This document shows positions 39,492 to 47,956 of a DNA stretch of 64,000 bases, in pieces. The DNA is from JADJLQ01 sp038251405 (GTDB lineage Bacteria; Bacteroidota; Bacteroidia; Chitinophagales; Saprospiraceae): positions 62,001 to 126,000 of the forward strand of contig JBBSBH010000007.1 in the NCBI GenBank assembly GCA_038251405.1, written 5' to 3'. The notes under the pieces were generated by a model. The model saw nothing but the letters and a program-made list of their open reading frames with translations, did no database searches and was not told the origin of the DNA. The position numbers were made by a program, and so were the translations under genes. Within the stretch, counting starts at the first letter, position 1; each line of letters opens with the position of its first letter.

Positions 39492-41897
39492 ATGTTCAAA
39501 AACTATTTCAAAATCGCCTGGCGAAACCTTATTAAAGACAAGCAATTCAGCCTTCTTAACATCATTGGTTTGTCTACAGGGTTGGCTTGTGCCTTACTTA
39601 TTTATTTGTGGGTAAGTGACGAATTAAGTATTGATAAATTTAATACAAATGATAGCAGGCTTTACCAGGTTTTAAAGAAGAACGAGGATGGTACCGGCGC
39701 TATACGGGTTGGTGAAACCACTCAAGGCTTGCTGGCAGAGTCAATGGCTCAAGAATTACCGCAAGTTGAGTATGCAACAATGCTAAGAAAGGAACGTGAT
39801 GCCGGCATTATTTCTTTTGGTGATAAGCATATAAAAGTTGCGCCGGCATTTGCAGGCAAGGATTTTTTCAATGTGTTTTCTTATACCCTTATTAATGCTG
39901 ATAAGCAGGTACTGTCTGATATATCCGGCATTATTCTATCGGACAAAACAGCTTTAAAATTATTCAACACTACCGATGCAGTTGGCAAAACGGTTGAATT
40001 TAATTTTGAAAATAACGTTGACTTTAGCAGTGTATATAAAATTGCAGGTATTTATAAAGCACCGCCGTCCAATGCTACCGATCAATTTGATGTATTGTTT
40101 CCATTTGATTTGTATGCAAAAAAAAACGCAGGCGGAATGGGTGATGTAACATTTTGGGGAAGCAATATGGTTTCTACCTATGTATTGCTGAAACCCAGCA
40201 CTGATGTTACGGCATTTAATAATAAGATAAAAGATTTTAGCAAAGCAAAAATCAAGGCATTGTATGCAGGTAATAATATCTCGGGATATGAAGGAGATTT
40301 GTTTATTCAAAATTACTCCGACAGGTATTTGCATAACAATTTTGTAAATGGCGTACAATCTGGCGGAAGAATAGAATACGTAAAACTCTTTTCCATTATC
40401 GCTATTTTTATTTTGATCATCGCCTGCATCAACTTCATGAATTTATCTACGGCAAAGGCTTCAAGGCGCATGAAAGAAGTGGGTATAAAAAAAGTTGTAG
40501 GCGCAAGCAGAAGTTCATTGGTTTTTCAATACATAGGTGAGTCAATGCTTATGACATTTGCCTCTTTGTTTATTGCCTTACTTATTGTACTGTTATTGCT
40601 TCCTGCCTTTAACCAAATTACAGAAAAGGAAATTAACCTTCAGTTAAATACAGGTCTCATTTTATCCGTAATCACCATCACATGTATTACAGGTCTTATC
40701 GCAGGCAGTTATCCTGCATTGTATCTATCCGGCTTTAAACCAATATCAATATTAAAAGGCAAATTGAATACATCTACGGGAGAATTACTGATACGTAAAG
40801 GTCTTGTCGTGTTTCAATTTTCTATTTCTGTTATCCTGATTGTTTCTGTATTGGTTATCTATCAGCAAATGAAGTTAATTCAAACCACAAACCTTGGTTA
40901 TAATAAAGATAATATCATCCGCTTTTCAAATGATGGTAGCCTTAAAGAAAATTATTCATCTTTTATTGCAGAGTTGAAAAATATTCCCGGAGTTATAAAC
41001 GCATCTGGTGTTGATGGTGACCTCATGGGACACTCCTCACATTCAGGCGGTGGTATTGGCTGGGAAGGTAAAGACCCTAATCTTCATGTAGAATATTATG
41101 GTAACGCAGCGGACCATGATTTTTTTGAAACAATGAATTTGCAAATGGCTCAAGGAAGAACTTTCTCAAAAACTTTTGCGGATAGCTCAAGTGTGATATT
41201 CAACCAGTCTGCAATTGCGGCAATGGGATTAAAAAACCCGGTGGGTAAAACAGTTTCATTGTGGGGAGAAAAAAAGCAAATTGTTGGAGTAGTAAAAGAT
41301 TATCATTTCGAATCACTGTATAAAAAGATTGGACCTGCCTTTTTTACCTTTTCGCCAGATAATTCAACAACAATTGCTAAAATAAATGCGGGAACAGAAC
41401 AACGAACTATTGCAGGGATAAAAGCATTATACAACAAGTATAACATGGGTCTTGATTTTAATTACGCTTTTCTCGATGATGATTACAATAAATTGTATGC
41501 CTCTGAACAACGGGTTGCGTTGTTATCAAAATATTTTGCGGGCATTGCTATCTTAATTTCCTGTGTCGGCTTATTTGGCCTGGCTGCATTTACTGCGCAG
41601 AGAAGACAAAAGGAAATAGGCATACGAAAAGTAATTGGCGCATCTGTAAGCAATATTGTAACTATTCTTTCAAAAGATTTTTTGCTGCTTATTGGTGCTT
41701 CATTGCTTATAGCCATACCCGTATCATGGTGGGTAGCAAATGAATGGCTCAAAAGCTTTGCGTATCGAATCAACGTTAGCCCTGCCATTTTTGTAGTTGC
41801 TGGTGTATCAGTTATAGTAGTTACACTATTGACAATAAGTTTTCAATCAATAAAAGCGGCGATAGCAAATCCTGTGAAGGGTTTAAGAACGGAATAA
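39492..41897 (+). CDS. FtsX/MacB-type ABC permease (801 aa), last of nine-gene run
   Basis: Complete two-half permease starting MFKNYFKIAWRNLIKDK. It is close to the gene at 58008: both have a G-L-L-A-E-[ST]-[ML]-A turn after TM1, GGRI[ED]YVKLFS before TM2, a GIKK variant of the first coupling segment (MKEVGIKKVVGA near residue 326) and a [LM]WGE loop in the second core. The second coupling segment is KEIGIRKVIGA near 706. The second core carries a His/Gly-rich stretch, GHSSHSGGGIGWEG. The tail is NPVKGLRTE. A vestigial permease start follows 28 bp downstream. Confidence 0.96.
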   Translation: MFKNYFKIAWRNLIKDKQFSLLNIIGLSTGLACALLIYLWVSDELSIDKFNTNDSRLYQVLKKNEDGTGAIRVGETTQGLLAESMAQELPQVEYATMLRKERDAGIISFGDKHIKVAPAFAGKDFFNVFSYTLINADKQVLSDISGIILSDKTALKLFNTTDAVGKTVEFNFENNVDFSSVYKIAGIYKAPPSNATDQFDVLFPFDLYAKKNAGGMGDVTFWGSNMVSTYVLLKPSTDVTAFNNKIKDFSKAKIKALYAGNNISGYEGDLFIQNYSDRYLHNNFVNGVQSGGRIEYVKLFSIIAIFILIIACINFMNLSTAKASRRMKEVGIKKVVGASRSSLVFQYIGESMLMTFASLFIALLIVLLLLPAFNQITEKEINLQLNTGLILSVITITCITGLIAGSYPALYLSGFKPISILKGKLNTSTGELLIRKGLVVFQFSISVILIVSVLVIYQQMKLIQTTNLGYNKDNIIRFSNDGSLKENYSSFIAELKNIPGVINASGVDGDLMGHSSHSGGGIGWEGKDPNLHVEYYGNAADHDFFETMNLQMAQGRTFSKTFADSSSVIFNQSAIAAMGLKNPVGKTVSLWGEKKQIVGVVKDYHFESLYKKIGPAFFTFSPDNSTTIAKINAGTEQRTIAGIKALYNKYNMGLDFNYAFLDDDYNKLYASEQRVALLSKYFAGIAILISCVGLFGLAAFTAQRRQKEIGIRKVIGASVSNIVTILSKDFLLLIGASLLIAIPVSWWVANEWLKSFAYRINVSPAIFVVAGVSVIVVTLLTISFQSIKAAIANPVKGLRTE

Positions 41898-41925
41898 GAA
41901 TTAGTTAATAGCACAAATAAATTTT

Positions 41926-42084
41926 ATATTCAAAAATTATTTCAAAATCACCTGGCGAAATATTGTAAAAAACAAGGTCTATTGTGGTTTCATGATGAGG
42001 TAATTTTTAACTGAAGTCATTAAAATTATGCAAGTATTGCATGGAGAGAACGCAGCAAAAGATATGGGTTTCAAAAATCCCTGA
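41926..42084 (+). pseudogene. Vestige of a permease gene (start region plus internal scrap)
   Basis: From 41926 the frame reads I-FKNYFKITWRNIVKNKV, the family start with ATA in place of ATG, then breaks down and stops at TAA 42001. In the same frame, 42043-42081 reads GENAAKDMGFKNP before TGA, which resembles the second-core segment seen as AIAAMGLKNPVGK in the gene just upstream. About 590 codons between the two would be missing. The DNA of the first part matches starts such as that of the 39492 gene almost base for base. The start-region part is secure; the internal scrap is suggestive only. No functional product is expected. Confidence 0.65.
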
Positions 42085-42147
42085 ATAAGTATAATTGTTA
42101 ACAATGCTTTATCTATTGTTGTGCATTAGATATTACTCACTCCTAAC

Positions 42148-42244
42148 CGTACACCACTTGTATCAAAAACGAACACTTATTTATTTTAAAAAAATTATAA
42201 TCTTTTGATTTACAGGCCCAAGGAATCCTTGGCATGGTTATGAA
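42148..42244 (+). promoter_or_regulatory. Composite enhancer-type promoter element, copy 3
   Basis: CGTACAC at 42148 and CGAACACTT at 42170 are 22 bp apart; TGTATC lies between. TAATCTTTTGATT at 42198 is the same IHF-like site as in copy 2. TTGGCAT starts at 42229, 59 bp after the second half-site, and is followed by GGTTATGA. The real start codon of the next permease is 74 bp downstream at 42303. An upstream in-frame ATG (42234) falls inside this box and is not a plausible start. Confidence 0.75.
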
Positions 42245-42302
42245 CCTATCTTATCTGGCTGGTCAATTTAAAATTATCCAGCTGGACAAAAAATCCATAG
42301 TT

Positions 42303-44684
42303 ATGTTTCAAAATTATCTAAAAATCGCCATTCGTAACCTTTTTCGAAATAAGGTGTATTCGTTTATAAATATTTTTGGAGTAAGCCTTGGCCTGGCCTG
42401 TTGCCTTCTCATATTATTGTATGCTAAAGACGAGCTGAGTTTTGACAAATTTCACAAAAACAGTGAAAATCTTTACCAACTTACCTGCAAAGTCATTGAA
42501 AATGATGGGAAAATGCAAGTTTTTGGAATTGCTGCAATGATTCAAGGCCCTTCTTTTAAACAAGAAATTCCAGAAATAGAGTCCTATGTACGCGTGCAAG
42601 ACAATAATTATGTAATAAAAAATGGTGCTGAAACTTTTTACGATGATGTAACCTGGGTCGACGAAAATTTTTTCACTGTCTTTTCATTTCCCTTACTCGT
42701 TGGCGATCCAAAAACGGTGTTGCAAGACCCTCACTCTATTGTACTTTCACAAGATGCAGCCTTGAAATATTTTGGTAAAAAAGATCCAATAGGCAAAACA
42801 ATGACCATTGAAATGAATGATAAATTTGAATCGTTTATAGTAACGGGAATTGTAAAAAAATCACCGCAAAATTCAAGCATACAGTACAATATGCTGCTTT
42901 CATTCAATTTTAAGCAACAAAAGGACCAAGATACCCATTGGTTTAATTTGGGATATCCAACCTATTTTGTATTACAACCTGACGCCAATATAAAGGCCGT
43001 CGAAGCAAAAATGGTCACTATTTTTAATTCAAAAGCCGGGAAAGAACTTAATGACGAAAGAAGTCATGGCTTTACAGGCTCCTATACTTTTGGCTTAGCG
43101 CCATTTACCGATATGCATCTAAATACCGATATTGAATACAATCTTCAGGCCAGCGACCCCATTTATTCCTATATATTATCAGGGATAGCTTTATTTATTC
43201 TTTTGATTGCATGTATCAATTTTGTGAATTTGACGGTTGCTCAATCGCTTAAACGCAGCAAAGAAATTGGCATCAGAAAAGTGGTGGGCAGTAGTCGCAA
43301 GGAGCTCATTATTCAATTTTTAGGAGAATCATTTCTGATATGTTTTATTGCATTTGCATTTGCCTTTATCTTGGCTGAGGCCGTCCTTCCACTTTTCAAT
43401 GAATTGGCAAATAAAAGATTAGAATTAAATTATTTGATCGATTATCAATTAGTTATAGGTTTTATAGTATTGTTTTTAGTAACCGTTTTTGCTGCTGGGT
43501 TTTACCCTGCCTTAGTTTTATCTGGCTTTGATCCCGTGAAAACCCTATATAATCGTTTTAGATTTTCAGGTAAAAACTTTCTTTCAAAAGGACTGGTAGT
43601 AATACAATTTTCCATGACCACTTTTATGATCATTACCACTTTTTTTATTTATAGCCAGTTTAATTTTTTAACCAATAAAGATTTGGGGTACAATGATAAA
43701 GACCTATTTGTAATACATGTAGGCCAGGATAATAATCGCCAGTTACAATCTGTATTTAAAAATGAACTTAGTAAAATACCGGGAGTGCAAAAAATCGCCG
43801 CTCGTCAAAATGGATTCTGGGGAACAAGATCAAAAGCCAATGGCGTGGAGATTCCTGTTGCATTTGAACATATTGACGAGGATTATTTATCCACCTTAGA
43901 AATCCCTTTATTAGAAGGGCGAAATTTCTCAAAAGATTTTCCGGCCGACTCCACCAATTCAGTTTTAGTAAACGAAGCTTATATAAAAGCAGCAGGTTGG
44001 AAAGATTCTGGTTTAGGAAAAACAGTTGACTTTTTTAATGGGCAAAATACCAAATTAAATATAGTAGGTGTGGTAAAAGATTACCATTTTGGATCATTGA
44101 AACAAAAAATCAATCCTCAGATTTTTACCATTGACCCACAACAATCTTATGGCAGATTCTTATTGAGAATTGACCCAAAAAATAAACCAAAAACGATTGC
44201 AGCCATTGAAAATATTTATCATTCGCTGGTACCCAACCGTCCATTTAAATATGATTTTATGGACGACCTCAATTTAAAAAACTATGAAGCCGAAGCAAAA
44301 TGGAAGCAAATCATTGCCTTTGGTGCGATACTGATGATTTTCATTTCCTGCATCGGCTTATTTGGACTCACCACGCTCTCCATCCAACAACGCCTTAAGG
44401 AGATTGGCGTACGAAAGGTATTGGGCGCCAGCGTATTTCAAATATCAAATTTAATTTCAAAAAATTATATAGCGTTAGTTCTATTATCTTTTGTAATAGC
44501 AATACCAACCGCCCTATTTGCCGTCCAAAAATGGCTGGAAAGTTTTGCTTATAAAATAGATTTGGGCTGGAAAATATTTGCCTTTGCAATCATACTTACA
44601 TCGTCAATCGCATTGCTAACTGTGAGCTACCAGGCAATCAAAGCGGCTTTGATGAATCCTGTGAAATCACTTCGTTCAGAATAA
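42303..44684 (+). CDS. FtsX/MacB-type ABC permease (793 aa), single-gene unit
   Basis: Complete two-half permease. The frame is open upstream to 42234, but the start at 42303 gives the family opening MFQNYLKIAIRNLFRNK and leaves the promoter box outside the gene. Coupling segments are SKEIGIRKVVGS near residue 319 and KEIGVRKVLGA near 699, the second followed by SKNY instead of SKDF. TM2 reads IACINFVNLTVAQSLKRS. The second core shows IVGVVKDYHFGSLKQKINP. The tail is NPVKSLRSE. It has its own promoter copy and is followed by a 223-bp gap and the rhamnosidase gene, so it is probably transcribed alone. Confidence 0.95.
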   Translation: MFQNYLKIAIRNLFRNKVYSFINIFGVSLGLACCLLILLYAKDELSFDKFHKNSENLYQLTCKVIENDGKMQVFGIAAMIQGPSFKQEIPEIESYVRVQDNNYVIKNGAETFYDDVTWVDENFFTVFSFPLLVGDPKTVLQDPHSIVLSQDAALKYFGKKDPIGKTMTIEMNDKFESFIVTGIVKKSPQNSSIQYNMLLSFNFKQQKDQDTHWFNLGYPTYFVLQPDANIKAVEAKMVTIFNSKAGKELNDERSHGFTGSYTFGLAPFTDMHLNTDIEYNLQASDPIYSYILSGIALFILLIACINFVNLTVAQSLKRSKEIGIRKVVGSSRKELIIQFLGESFLICFIAFAFAFILAEAVLPLFNELANKRLELNYLIDYQLVIGFIVLFLVTVFAAGFYPALVLSGFDPVKTLYNRFRFSGKNFLSKGLVVIQFSMTTFMIITTFFIYSQFNFLTNKDLGYNDKDLFVIHVGQDNNRQLQSVFKNELSKIPGVQKIAARQNGFWGTRSKANGVEIPVAFEHIDEDYLSTLEIPLLEGRNFSKDFPADSTNSVLVNEAYIKAAGWKDSGLGKTVDFFNGQNTKLNIVGVVKDYHFGSLKQKINPQIFTIDPQQSYGRFLLRIDPKNKPKTIAAIENIYHSLVPNRPFKYDFMDDLNLKNYEAEAKWKQIIAFGAILMIFISCIGLFGLTTLSIQQRLKEIGVRKVLGASVFQISNLISKNYIALVLLSFVIAIPTALFAVQKWLESFAYKIDLGWKIFAFAIILTSSIALLTVSYQAIKAALMNPVKSLRSE

Positions 44685-44907
44685 AAATAAATAATAGTCT
44701 ACTATGCCCTAATTTATTCCTGCATGGATAGTTACCAATTTTCATACCTCTATCTAATTTTGTATGTAGTCTGGTTACATAGGTTTACTATTCTTAGCAT
44801 ATATCATTGCGATAGTACTGTTTCAATTTTACCAAAAATCCGGTTTTATTCATTTTCAATTTCATATTTTTACTTACCGTTCCCTGGTCAATAAAAAAGA
44901 AGCAAGC

Positions 44908-47640
44908 ATGAAAAAAATAATTGTATTTGTTTTATTACTCGTAGTCATGAAGTCCGTTGCCCAACTAAACCCTATTGATCTGACTTGTGAATACATGAAC
45001 AATCCCTCTGTAATAGACGAAGTGCATCCACGACTTTCATGGATAAATATAGCTTTAAACAAAGAGAAGGGTCAGTTCCAGACTGCCTATCAAATACGCG
45101 TAGCCACTACCACAGTCAAATTAAACCTGCCTGATATATGGGATAGCGGCATAATGCAAAGCGAAGAATCAAATCGTATCCATTACAATGGCACACCCCT
45201 AAAGTCGAGTACTACATATTATTGGCAAGTACGGGTGTGGGACAAAAATAATAAAGTATCTGCCTGGAGTGAGATTGCAAAATGGCACGTAGGGATCTTA
45301 GAAAAGAATGAATGGAAAGCTGAGTGGATTGGAGCACCCTGGCAAGGTGAAGAGCCAATTCCTAAACCAATAGGAGGCCCTCAGGAACGCACTAAAATAA
45401 TGCCACCACCAGCACCCCTATTGCGCAAAACATTCCAAATTTCTAAACCGATAAAGCAAGCAGTGGTTTATACAACAGGCCTGGGATATTTTGAATTTTA
45501 TGTAAATGGTAAAAAAGCATCTTCCGACTTACTGGTACCCAATCAAACCAATTACGATGTGCGACCACAACTGCCCGATGCATCCATTTCGCTACCTGAT
45601 CAGTTTAAGGAGTACCATATTATGTATCTGGCATATGATATTACTAATAATCTAAAAATTGGCAAAAATGCTATCGGAGCTATCCTGGGAAATGGATTTT
45701 ACAATGCACCGAAGTTTTGGACAGCGTCGTACGGTACACCCCGATATTTGGCCCAATTGCATATTATCTATACGGATGGCTCTGAGGAAACCATCGTCTC
45801 TGACAAAACCTGGAAAGTAGCTAAGTCTGCTATTATTTCTGATTTAGTTTATGATGGCGAAATCTATGATGCCCGACAAGAGCAACCTGATTGGTGTATC
45901 GCTTCCTTAGATGATACAGAGTGGGAGAATGCAATCAATCGCCGTACACCTTATGGCAAATTGGTAGCTCATACAGCTCCTACTGATAAAGTAATGGAAA
46001 TTCTACAACCCATTAAGATTCAAAAACTACCCAATGGAAACTTTAAAGTAGACTTTGCCGAAGAAATATCAGGATGGGTTAGACTAAAAAATATTTCAGC
46101 TCCATCTGGTCATCAGATCAAAATCACATTTAATGGTAATCAATACTCTGGCGAAAACACTTATATCTTTAATGGAAAGAAATCTCAAAATTATGTCCCC
46201 CGCTTCAATTGGTTTGTATTTAGTAGTATCGAAATAAGCAATTGGTTTGGAATATTGAAGCCCGAAAACATTCAAGCTGAAGCAGTAAATACTGACATCA
46301 AAAAATCTTCCATTTTTGAAACTTCAAATCCACTTTTCAATAAAATAAATAAGATTTGGCAGCGCAGTCAATTGGACAATATGCACGGAGGAATAGCGTC
46401 TGATTGCCCGCACCGTGAGCGGTCGGCATATACCGGTGATGCCCAGGTCGCATGTCAAACGGTAATGGCAAATTTTGAGGTAAAGGTGTTTTATAAAAAA
46501 TGGATACGGGATATACTCTCATCCCAGATACCCGAAACAGGTTATGTACCCAATGGAAGCCCATGGCAGCCGGGCTGTGGTGGTGGTGTTGCATGGGGTG
46601 CCGCTATTCAGATAATCCCATGGGAATTTTACCAACATTATGGCGACAAAGAAGTTTTACTTGAAAGCTATGAAGGGATGAAAGGCTATATGAAATATAT
46701 GAAGACCTGGGTAGATATGGATGGTATCATGTACTCACAACGAACCGGCAAAGATGGAAATCCACTTAAATGGTGGAATTTGGGGGAATGGGCTGGCGTA
46801 GATCATCAACTACCACCTGATGCACTGGTACATACTTTTTACTACTGGCTTTGTGCTGATATCACTGCTAATACTGCTCAGATACTGGGTAACACTGATG
46901 ATTATATATTTTTTAAAACGATTGCCAATGACACCAGAAAGGCCTTTATCAAAAAATTTTACAATGCTGAAAAAGGTACCTTTGGTAAAAACGGAGCAAA
47001 CATTTTCGCGCTTAAAATGGGTCTCGAAAAGGCCCAATACGAATCCGTAATAAAGGCAGTGAAAACAGATATTGCCGGCAATGATGGGCATTTTGACACA
47101 GGTATATTTGGTACACGATATTTCTTCGAAGTATTAGCCGATAATGGCCTGCAAGATCTTGCCTATGCAGCTATGAATAAAACTACTGTACCCAGTTTTG
47201 GCCATTGGGTAAGTATAGGTAGTACTACCACGCGCGAGCAATGGGACGACTCTGGCTCTCACAATCACCCTATGTTTGGCGGGGGCTTGAATTGGTTTTA
47301 TCGGAATCTGGCAGGTATGAAAACCGATGAACAAACTCCAGGGTATAAAAAAATTATTTTCAGACCAATGCCTTTGTCAGACTTGAAACAAGTAAACTAT
47401 TTTACAGAGACCGTTTTTGGCAAAGCTGGTATAGAATGGAAACAAAACAATGGCTTTGAAATGCACCTGGAAATACCAGTAGGAAGTACTGCTATAGTTT
47501 ATTTTCCGATAAAAGATCAAAGCAAAATAACCGAAAATGGGAAAGATATTCAATCATTGAATTATGTGAAGAATATTAAGTCAATTACTGATTATCGAAC
47601 ATTTGAAATTGGTAGCGGTGTGTATGACTTTAAGCTGTGA
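44908..47640 (+). CDS. Alpha-L-rhamnosidase, GH78 (910 aa)
   Basis: A secreted glycoside hydrolase predicted to release terminal alpha-L-rhamnose from plant or microbial glycans. A signal peptide of about 19 residues ends in SVAQ. N-terminal beta domains follow (PRLSW near residue 40, SAWSEIAKWHVG, then the Bac_rhamnosid_N-like TTGLGYFEFYVNGKKAS). The catalytic (alpha/alpha)6 barrel carries DCPHRERSAYTGDA, placing D499, E504 and D511 with the spacing of the acidic residues known in Bacillus RhaB. E777 in REQW just before SHNHPMFGG fits the general base. A C-terminal beta domain ends the protein. Length and motifs are normal for GH78. It is the only glycan gene in the array and is not next to SusC/SusD genes. 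Confidence 0.92.
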   Translation: MKKIIVFVLLLVVMKSVAQLNPIDLTCEYMNNPSVIDEVHPRLSWINIALNKEKGQFQTAYQIRVATTTVKLNLPDIWDSGIMQSEESNRIHYNGTPLKSSTTYYWQVRVWDKNNKVSAWSEIAKWHVGILEKNEWKAEWIGAPWQGEEPIPKPIGGPQERTKIMPPPAPLLRKTFQISKPIKQAVVYTTGLGYFEFYVNGKKASSDLLVPNQTNYDVRPQLPDASISLPDQFKEYHIMYLAYDITNNLKIGKNAIGAILGNGFYNAPKFWTASYGTPRYLAQLHIIYTDGSEETIVSDKTWKVAKSAIISDLVYDGEIYDARQEQPDWCIASLDDTEWENAINRRTPYGKLVAHTAPTDKVMEILQPIKIQKLPNGNFKVDFAEEISGWVRLKNISAPSGHQIKITFNGNQYSGENTYIFNGKKSQNYVPRFNWFVFSSIEISNWFGILKPENIQAEAVNTDIKKSSIFETSNPLFNKINKIWQRSQLDNMHGGIASDCPHRERSAYTGDAQVACQTVMANFEVKVFYKKWIRDILSSQIPETGYVPNGSPWQPGCGGGVAWGAAIQIIPWEFYQHYGDKEVLLESYEGMKGYMKYMKTWVDMDGIMYSQRTGKDGNPLKWWNLGEWAGVDHQLPPDALVHTFYYWLCADITANTAQILGNTDDYIFFKTIANDTRKAFIKKFYNAEKGTFGKNGANIFALKMGLEKAQYESVIKAVKTDIAGNDGHFDTGIFGTRYFFEVLADNGLQDLAYAAMNKTTVPSFGHWVSIGSTTTREQWDDSGSHNHPMFGGGLNWFYRNLAGMKTDEQTPGYKKIIFRPMPLSDLKQVNYFTETVFGKAGIEWKQNNGFEMHLEIPVGSTAIVYFPIKDQSKITENGKDIQSLNYVKNIKSITDYRTFEIGSGVYDFKL

Positions 47641-47647
47641 AATAAAA

Positions 47648-47676
47648 AATAATAAACTATTATTCTAATTTTTTTT
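47648..47676 (+). terminator. Possible intrinsic terminator after the rhamnosidase gene
   Basis: AATAATA and TATTATT form a 7-bp AT-only stem with a three-base loop, followed within a few bases by a run of T. It begins 8 bp after the stop codon. The stem is weak because it lacks G/C pairs, so termination efficiency is uncertain. Confidence 0.35.
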
Positions 47677-47956
47677 CATATTTCCTTTTAGCCACGCTGA
47701 AAATTTATTAATCAGCCACTTCTTATTTTCATCTTTACATTTCCAAAACAAACCGTTTCCATTTTCGCTGTCCTGCATTCCGTACACCCTATGTATCAAA
47801 AACGAACACTTTCCAATGCTGTAATATTTATAATCATCTGATTAACAACACAACGTAACCTTTGGCATGATTCTGAGTTTAAGTGATAGGATAATTGACA
47901 AGAGTCAGTATTAAATTGATATTGATTAAAATTATCTACATTAAAAATTCAAAATA
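47677..47956. other. Intergenic region with unit promoter
   Basis: The first hundred bases are AT-rich with no feature I can support; the rest holds promoter copy 4 and the leader of the permease at 47957. No gene is visible. Confidence 0.6.
47781..47877 (+). promoter_or_regulatory. Composite enhancer-type promoter element, copy 4
   Basis: CGTACAC at 47781 and CGAACACTT at 47803 are 22 bp apart with TGTATC between; the right-hand block is base-for-base the same as in copies 2 and 3. TAATCATCTGATT at 47831 is one mismatch from the IHF consensus on the minus strand. TTGGCAT begins at 47862, 59 bp after the second half-site, followed by GATTCTGA. The start codon is 95 bp downstream. Confidence 0.75.

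Noticed and set aside
42234..42302. In-frame upstream ATG that would add 23 residues to the permease at 42303
   Set aside because: The ATG lies within the TTGGCAT box of promoter copy 3, the extra residues have no counterpart in siblings, and 42303 gives the family start MFQNYLKIA.
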